A stretch of DNA of 32,361 nucleotides from an uncultured Clostridium sp. (GTDB lineage Bacteria; Bacillota; Clostridia; TANB77; CAG-508). Below, piece after piece: positions 31,813 through 32,361 of this stretch. Within the stretch, counting starts at the first letter, position 1, and each line of letters begins with the position of its first letter. The translations under genes and the position numbers were made by a program. Below the pieces are notes generated by a model. It was given only the letters and a program-made list of their open reading frames with translations, had not been told where the DNA came from and ran no database searches. The stretch is taken from the NCBI GenBank assembly GCA_947426525.1, contig CANEEJ010000013.1, positions 1 to 32,361 on the forward strand, read 5' to 3'.

Positions 31813-32361
31813 TTAATAATTATTTTCTTCTTGTGCAGAACTTCCAAAAATAAGTTTTTTTAGTGTTTTAAGAACACGTATAAAAACGCTTTCTTTTCTA
31901 GTAATAATTTTAAGAGCAGTTTCAAATTCACCATTTTCTAGTAAATTATATTTGTATTCTAATTCTTCCATTTTAGAAACATAGTAATCATTAAAGAAAC
32001 TATAACCTTCTGTATGACCAATTAAATCCTTGAAAGAATACAATTTTTGTCTATATTTTTCAACCCCTTCTAAATCAATAATTCGATTAAAAGCAGCATC
32101 AAAATAACTAGAAATGATAAGATTTTGAGTTCTCATAAAAGTCAAAGTAATTTCATGCTTTAGTTCATCAATTTTTTTAATCATGCCATCCACTTTTTTA
32201 TTTCTATCATCTATTTGGGCAATCCTATTATTTAGTTTAATAATATCTTCTTCATGAGAAAGAATATCATCAATTGCATTTTGGATAGCCATAAAAGTCT
32301 TTGGAGATGTTAATTTAGAAAAAGCAATTTTAAAATTATCATTACTTTTTAAAGTACTTTC
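31813..32361 (-). CDS. coiled-coil protein of unknown function, 5' end cut by the window
   Basis: The frame is open to the right edge, so 182 residues are the C-terminal part of a longer protein; an internal Met at 32292 is probably not the start. The sequence is mostly helical with heptad-like repeats (IAQIDDRNKKVDGMIKKIDELKHEI), a middle YFDAAFNRIIDLEGVEKYRQK, and a Lys-rich end RKESVFIRVLKTLKKLIFG that could touch a membrane. No family is recognised. It converges on the GltD-like gene with the long palindrome between them. Confidence 0.65.
   Translation of the reverse strand, partial: ESTLKSNDNFKIAFSKLTSPKTFMAIQNAIDDILSHEEDIIKLNNRIAQIDDRNKKVDGMIKKIDELKHEITLTFMRTQNLIISSYFDAAFNRIIDLEGVEKYRQKLYSFKDLIGHTEGYSFFNDYYVSKMEELEYKYNLLENGEFETALKIITRKESVFIRVLKTLKKLIFGSSAQEENNY

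Overview
The window is AT-rich, low-GC Firmicutes DNA. It has AGGAGG-type ribosome sites, TTGNNN-17-TATAAT promoters, a DUF6514 family, AddB, YitT, DUF2207, a G5/glucosaminidase wall protein and a CRISPR repeat close to the Clostridioides type I-B repeat. An anaerobic clostridial lineage is the best guess; the species cannot be named from sequence alone.

Layout. 1-292: the trailer end of a CRISPR array, leader off the left edge. 321-3736: an AbrB-like regulator, a DUF6514 protein, a small Cys-rich protein, a dGTPase, and a 38-residue ORF coupled to thymidylate kinase. 3852-5227: a structured noncoding RNA of about 600 nt, best explained as OLE RNA, followed by an OapA-like membrane protein. 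5291-9405: SDR, a small protein, DNA polymerase IV, YgjP-type metallopeptidase and a DUF975 membrane protein. 9588-12489: DUF6514, topA, tRNA-Gly and tRNA-Cys. 12490-14233: an accessory islet with a DUF2806 gene and a candidate type I toxin-antitoxin pair, bounded by a second copy of the tRNA-Cys 3' end and terminator. 14250-17015: two tiny proteins, a membrane-anchored protein and a G5/glucosaminidase protein, all on the minus strand. 17163-31615: rnc, a radical SAM gene, yitT, ogg, DUF2207, addB, an MFS gene, pgeF, an LD-carboxypeptidase, a type IV UDG and a GltD-like oxidoreductase. 31813 to the right edge: a partial coiled-coil gene.

The main discovery is a recoding pattern. Eight genes in the second half (rnc, yitT, DUF2207, addB twice, MFS, ldc, udg twice, gltD-like) look broken, and all ten breaks are the same: an in-frame CGG codon after which the conserved protein continues in the +1 frame, as if CGGN were read as one glycine (skip C, read GGN). 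Where a family motif can be checked (RNase III G-Y-x-F, UDG G-x-PFVG and LG, YitT GLG, DUF2207 Gly-rich tail) the residue restored is the expected Gly. Recognisable genes contain no ordinary in-frame CGG Arg codon that I could find, although CGG occurs about twenty times out of frame in them. Only two small ORFs, both with atypical codon use, carry CGG as a sense codon. This suggests CGG is a genome-wide +1 frameshift or quadruplet codon in this organism. A systematic sequencing artefact is the main rival explanation.

Dispersed GGGGAC-core palindromic repeats lie between many genes and in places supply a start codon, stop codon, ribosome site or terminator. Two further long inverted repeats look like MITEs.
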